Assembly: GCA_038251625.1 (NCBI GenBank)
Contig: JBBSBE010000034.1
Coordinates: 1-33,184, forward strand
Length of the DNA stretch: 33,184 nt
Reading direction: 5' to 3'
From: JBBQXK01 sp038251625
GTDB taxonomy: Bacteria; Pseudomonadota; Alphaproteobacteria; Rhodobacterales; Rhodobacteraceae
The notes beneath the pieces are model-generated. The model saw only the letters and a list, made by a program, of their open reading frames with translations, ran no database searches and was not told where the DNA came from. The number at the start of each line of letters is the position of its first letter. Position 1 is the stretch's first letter. This document shows, one piece after another, positions 30,166 to 33,184 of the stretch. The position numbers and the translations under genes are program-made.

Positions 30166-31911
30166 TCAGGGCTGGATGATGAGCCTCAGGGGCCCAAGGC
30201 GCAAGGCATTCTGCACCACCGGCAACAGCCCCGGCGGCCCCGATTGCAACGCCCGCAGCGCGGCCTCGGCCTGCGGCCCCTGCACCACGCCCTCGCCCGT
30301 CATCATCGCGGGCCGCGCCTGCCACACACCTTCGGGGCCGATCACCCGCGCCTCACTGCGCAGCCAGCCTTCGGGCGTCAGGAACAGCGCCACCGCCTCA
30401 TCACCGGGCGTGTCGGGCCAGAAATCGGCCAGGACCAGCACGCAGGCGGGCGCCCCATCCTCCAGCCGCCGTGCGCAGGCGGCCTGCCAGTCGGCCAGCA
30501 CCCACGGCTCCAGCGCCGCGATCACGGGGCCCGCATCCGCCCCCGCCGGGCTGACCGGCATCAGGGCCGCCAGCCCCGCGCGCGTCGCCGCAGGCCCGCC
30601 CGCCGCGCCAACCGCCAGCCGTGCTGCAAGCCCCTCCTGCCCCGGCGCGGCGGCCATCACCTCCAACTGCGCGCGCGCGGCCGCACCGGCCCGCCCCCAG
30701 CGGTCCAGCGCCTCCAGATCCAGCCGGGCCAGCGGGATGCGCCCCGCCGCATAGCGCGCCACCATGTCGCGCGCCGCCACCCGTTCGGCGTTCAGCACCG
30801 GCGTCAGCCAGAGCGCTGCAAGCGCCATCACCCCCAGCGCCATCGCCACATTCGCGCGCCGCACCCGCGCCATCCAGCCGCCACCGGCCACCGCCGCCGC
30901 CAGATACAGCGCACCATACCCCAGCGCCACACATGCCGCCGCCGCCGCCGCCAGCCGCGCCGGGCTCCACCCTGCATCACCGACGCGCAGCCAGATCGCC
31001 CAGACCGCCAGCGCACCCGGCACCACCACCAGCACCGCCAGAACCCGCGCCAGCCGCGCCAGCGTGCCCTGCGCCGCCGTGCCATCCCGCCCGTCCACCG
31101 CCGCCGACACCAGCGCCACCGCCACCAGCGCCATCGCCAGCAACGTCCCCGCCACGCTGAGCCCCCCCAGCAGCCGCCCCATCCCGCCCAGTGACAGCGC
31201 CACCAGAAACACCGCCATCACCGCCAGCACCACCGGCAGCAACAACCGCAACAGCCGCAGCAAAAGGTACGGCGACACATAGTCGGAAAGCTCGCTCACC
31301 ACCCCCAGCGCAAGCCCGAACGCGGCCCCCGTCAGCACCGCAGGCACGGCCCCCACCGCCAGAAAATCACCGATCACCGCGATCCCGACCAGCGCCAGCA
31401 GCGCATCCGACAGCCACACCACCGCCCAGACGCAGGCGGTAAACACCGCCGCCGCGCCGAACCGCACCACGATCCCCCAGCTTTCCGCGAAAAGCGTGGG
31501 ATAATGCGCCCATCCCCACTGCGCCCATCCCCACTGCGCCCGTCCCCCATGCGCCTGCCCCACATGCGCGCCCGTGATCCAGAACGGCAGGGGCAACGTG
31601 GCCAGGATCACCATGGCCAGCACCATGTCGGGCATCTCAAGGATCCCTGTCGCCGCGTCGAACCGCAAGGACGCGGCCAGCACCAGCCCCGTCACCACCA
31701 CGCCAAGCGCCGCCGCGCCAACGCCCGCCCGCATCAGCCGCAGCGGCCCCGCCATCGCCAGCCATCCGCCAAAGAACACCGCGCCAAAGACGCTCAGGCC
31801 CAGCGCCGCCCGCTCGGGCAACAGGCCCCCGGCCCATACCTCGCCCAGCGCGTACAGGCACCAGCCCGCCAGCGCGCCCACCAGCCCCATCACACCCCGC
31901 CGCACCTGCAT
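30166..31911 (-). CDS. DUF4153-like multi-pass membrane protein (581 aa)
   Basis: Inner-membrane protein of unknown function resembling DUF4153 proteins. About ten to twelve hydrophobic segments fill residues 5-395; GVVSELSDYVSPYLLLRLLRLLLPVVL in the middle is the most family-like part. From about 395 a soluble, Ala-rich C-terminal region follows (YAAGRIPLARLDLEALDRWG) with DFWPDTPGDEAVALFLTPEGWLRSEARVIG near the end, probably periplasmic or cytoplasmic depending on helix count. A cytosolic or periplasmic loop near residues 118-135 contains a tandem AQWGW repeat. The start could be GTG at 31917 or ATG at 31911; the ATG has a nearby GGGGG. It is the only gene on the minus strand between the H-NOX promoter and the divergent DNA methyltransferase. 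Confidence 0.82.
   Translation of the reverse strand: MQVRRGVMGLVGALAGWCLYALGEVWAGGLLPERAALGLSVFGAVFFGGWLAMAGPLRLMRAGVGAAALGVVVTGLVLAASLRFDAATGILEMPDMVLAMVILATLPLPFWITGAHVGQAHGGRAQWGWAQWGWAHYPTLFAESWGIVVRFGAAAVFTACVWAVVWLSDALLALVGIAVIGDFLAVGAVPAVLTGAAFGLALGVVSELSDYVSPYLLLRLLRLLLPVVLAVMAVFLVALSLGGMGRLLGGLSVAGTLLAMALVAVALVSAAVDGRDGTAAQGTLARLARVLAVLVVVPGALAVWAIWLRVGDAGWSPARLAAAAAACVALGYGALYLAAAVAGGGWMARVRRANVAMALGVMALAALWLTPVLNAERVAARDMVARYAAGRIPLARLDLEALDRWGRAGAAARAQLEVMAAAPGQEGLAARLAVGAAGGPAATRAGLAALMPVSPAGADAGPVIAALEPWVLADWQAACARRLEDGAPACVLVLADFWPDTPGDEAVALFLTPEGWLRSEARVIGPEGVWQARPAMMTGEGVVQGPQAEAALRALQSGPPGLLPVVQNALRLGPLRLIIQP
31511..31540. repeat. two perfect 15-bp tandem repeats inside the DUF4153-like gene
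   Basis: CATCCCCACTGCGCC occurs twice in direct succession (31511-31525, 31526-31540), with degenerate partial copies on both sides. On the coding (minus) strand each unit encodes five residues, giving AQWGWAQWGW, so changes in copy number stay in frame. Confidence 0.9.
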
Positions 31912-32060
31912 CGCCACGCCCCCGCCGTTTTCCCCAAGCTACCGCGAATGCCGCCCAGCGGACAGCACCAAGCACGCCCCCGCTGGCCAACCGCCCCCGA
32001 CCCTTGTTAACCTTGCCGCAACCATGCCCGGCGAAGCATGGCGGGCAGGGGGACGGGCGG

Positions 32061-33184
32061 ATGAATCATCTCTACTACGGCGATAACCTTTCGGTGCTGC
32101 GCGACAGTATCGGCGATGCCAGCGTGGACCTGATCTACCTCGACCCGCCCTTCAACTCGAACGCCAGCTACAACGTGCTGTTCAAGGGCGCGGGCGGATC
32201 AGACTCCGCCGCACAGATCGAGGCTTTCGATGATACCTGGCACTGGAACGACAGCGCCGAGGCCGCCTTCGGCGACGTGATGCGCGGGGGAAATGCGGCG
32301 GCGGCCACGATGCTGCGCGCGATGCGGTCCTTCCTCGGCGACAACGACATGATGGCCTATCTCGCCATGATGGCGGTGCGGCTGATCGAGTTGCACCGGG
32401 TCCTGAAACCCACGGGATCGCTCTATCTGCACTGCGACCCGACGGCGAGCCACTATCTGAAGATCTTGCTGGATGCGGTGTTTGGAGCGGCAAACTTCAG
32501 AAACGAGGTTGTGTGGAAAAGGACAAGTGCTCACTCAAGTGCCAAGAGGTGGGGTCCTGTCCACGATACGATCCTGTTTGCATCGAAGTCTGAGAACTTC
32601 CTCTGGAACAAGGTGACTCAAGATTATGATGACATTTACCTGAATGCTTTTTTCACCCACCAAGATCCTGACGGAAGGCGCTGGCGACGGGCTGATTTGA
32701 CCGGTGCTGGTGTGAGAAACGGTGCATCGGGCCTTCCTTGGCGAGGTATCGACGTGTCTGCAAAAGGCCGCCACTGGGCTGTGCCCGCAGATCAGCTTGA
32801 TGCACTTGATTCACAGGGGAAAATCCATTGGCCCCAAAAAGAAGGAGGAGTTCCACAAAGGAAAAAATACCTTGAGGAGCTCACTGGAATGCCGATTCAA
32901 GATATGATTACTGACATCAAGCCGGTTCATAATATTGGCGAAGAACGCCTCGGCTACCCCACCCAGAAACCCGTGGCCCTCCTCGAACGCATCCTCAACG
33001 CCTCCTCCAACCCCGGCGACGTGGTGCTCGATCCCTTCTGCGGCTGCGGCACCACCGTCCATGCGGCGCAGAAACTCGGGCGGCAATGGATCGGCATCGA
33101 CGTCACCCACCTCGCCATCGGCCTGATCGAAAAGCGCCTGCGCGATGCCTTCGAAGGCGTCCAGTTCACCACCCACGGCGTGCC
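32061..33184 (+). CDS. site-specific DNA methyltransferase, beta class (5' part, 374+ aa, runs off the window)
   Basis: Open from the ATG at 32061 to the last base without a stop, so the C-terminus is outside. Predicted N6-adenine or N4-cytosine amino-methyltransferase, with catalytic motif IV DPPFN (D28-N32) first and SAM motif I DPFCGCGTT (324-332) late, the beta-class order. Between them lie LIELHRVLKPTGSLYLHCDPTASHYLK (motif VIII region, about 108-134) and the probable target-recognition region (about 145-290); LGYPTQKPVALLERIL precedes motif I. It resembles Mod-type/solitary methylases that share this exact layout. A cognate restriction gene could lie to the right. Base composition drops sharply in the middle: 25/60 G+C at 32581-32640 and 32881-32940, versus 43/60 at 33001-33060. 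The start has GGGGGACG upstream; divergent from the DUF4153-like gene. Confidence 0.93.
   Translation, partial: MNHLYYGDNLSVLRDSIGDASVDLIYLDPPFNSNASYNVLFKGAGGSDSAAQIEAFDDTWHWNDSAEAAFGDVMRGGNAAAATMLRAMRSFLGDNDMMAYLAMMAVRLIELHRVLKPTGSLYLHCDPTASHYLKILLDAVFGAANFRNEVVWKRTSAHSSAKRWGPVHDTILFASKSENFLWNKVTQDYDDIYLNAFFTHQDPDGRRWRRADLTGAGVRNGASGLPWRGIDVSAKGRHWAVPADQLDALDSQGKIHWPQKEGGVPQRKKYLEELTGMPIQDMITDIKPVHNIGEERLGYPTQKPVALLERILNASSNPGDVVLDPFCGCGTTVHAAQKLGRQWIGIDVTHLAIGLIEKRLRDAFEGVQFTTHGV

Noticed and set aside
29572..31194. 540-residue plus-strand frame opposite the H-NOX and DUF4153-like genes
   Set aside because: Extremely Arg/His/Gln/Pro-rich antisense shadow that crosses two well-supported genes and their promoter.
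1..33184. CRISPR arrays, insertion sequences, rRNA genes or prophage genes
   Set aside because: No regularly spaced repeats, transposase motifs, rRNA-like segments or phage structural genes were seen on either strand.

Overview
The window looks like a chromosomal segment of an alphaproteobacterium of the Rhodobacter/Paracoccus group. The reasons are high GC (about 65-70% in most genes by eye, dominated by GC-ending codons), a mitochondrial-type NDUFS4 accessory subunit of complex I, an H-NOX/HNOBA-GGDEF pair of the kind common in Rhodobacterales, and closely packed genes with ATGA-type overlaps. The genus is inferred from style, not proved.

Layout. (1) 1-3.4 kb, all minus strand: a secreted protein of unknown function, a tRNA-Arg(TCT), a GNAT acetyltransferase overlapping the NDUFS4-like subunit, and a SAM methyltransferase. 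Between the last two lies a perfect 14-bp inverted repeat whose loop is a G-quadruplex motif. (2) 3.5-6.4 kb, plus: uvrB, ending in two G8 tracts and overlapping by ATGA a low-GC gene with a HEPN-type RDRLIH motif. (3) 6.4-9.5 kb: a 360-bp non-coding stretch with three strong hairpins, then small genes: ABM-fold monooxygenase, GlsB/YeaQ membrane protein, SMR-like membrane protein, small secreted protein, cold-shock protein with terminator, and a receiver-like protein. (4) 9.8-18.5 kb: metabolic genes: class II aldolase family, CocE/S15-type hydrolase, choline-sulfatase (betC), GH13 alpha-glucosidase, and a SulP-STAS transporter overlapping an alpha/beta hydrolase. BetC releases sulfate and choline, so a neighbouring SulP transporter is suggestive, but its substrate is not shown.

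(5) 18.5-28.5 kb: the most coherent system. A minus-strand operon reads GH105 unsaturated-uronyl hydrolase, kduI, an 813-residue cytoplasmic protein of unknown family, then a sugar ABC importer (binding protein, two permeases, ATPase). A LacI-family regulator is divergent, with an A/T-rich operator-like region between them. The predicted pathway is import of a uronate-containing oligosaccharide, cleavage to a 4,5-unsaturated uronide (possibly by the 813-residue protein acting as a lyase), hydrolysis by GH105 and isomerisation by KduI. The 813-residue protein is the best candidate here for an undescribed enzyme.

(6) 28.5-33.2 kb: an HNOBA-GGDEF diguanylate cyclase with an I-site, preceded by an H-NOX protein whose proximal heme-ligating histidine is replaced by arginine; a DUF4153-like membrane protein; and, running off the right edge, a beta-class DNA methyltransferase whose central third (probable target-recognition region) is far lower in GC than its ends.

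All family assignments come from reading motifs by eye; no database search was run.
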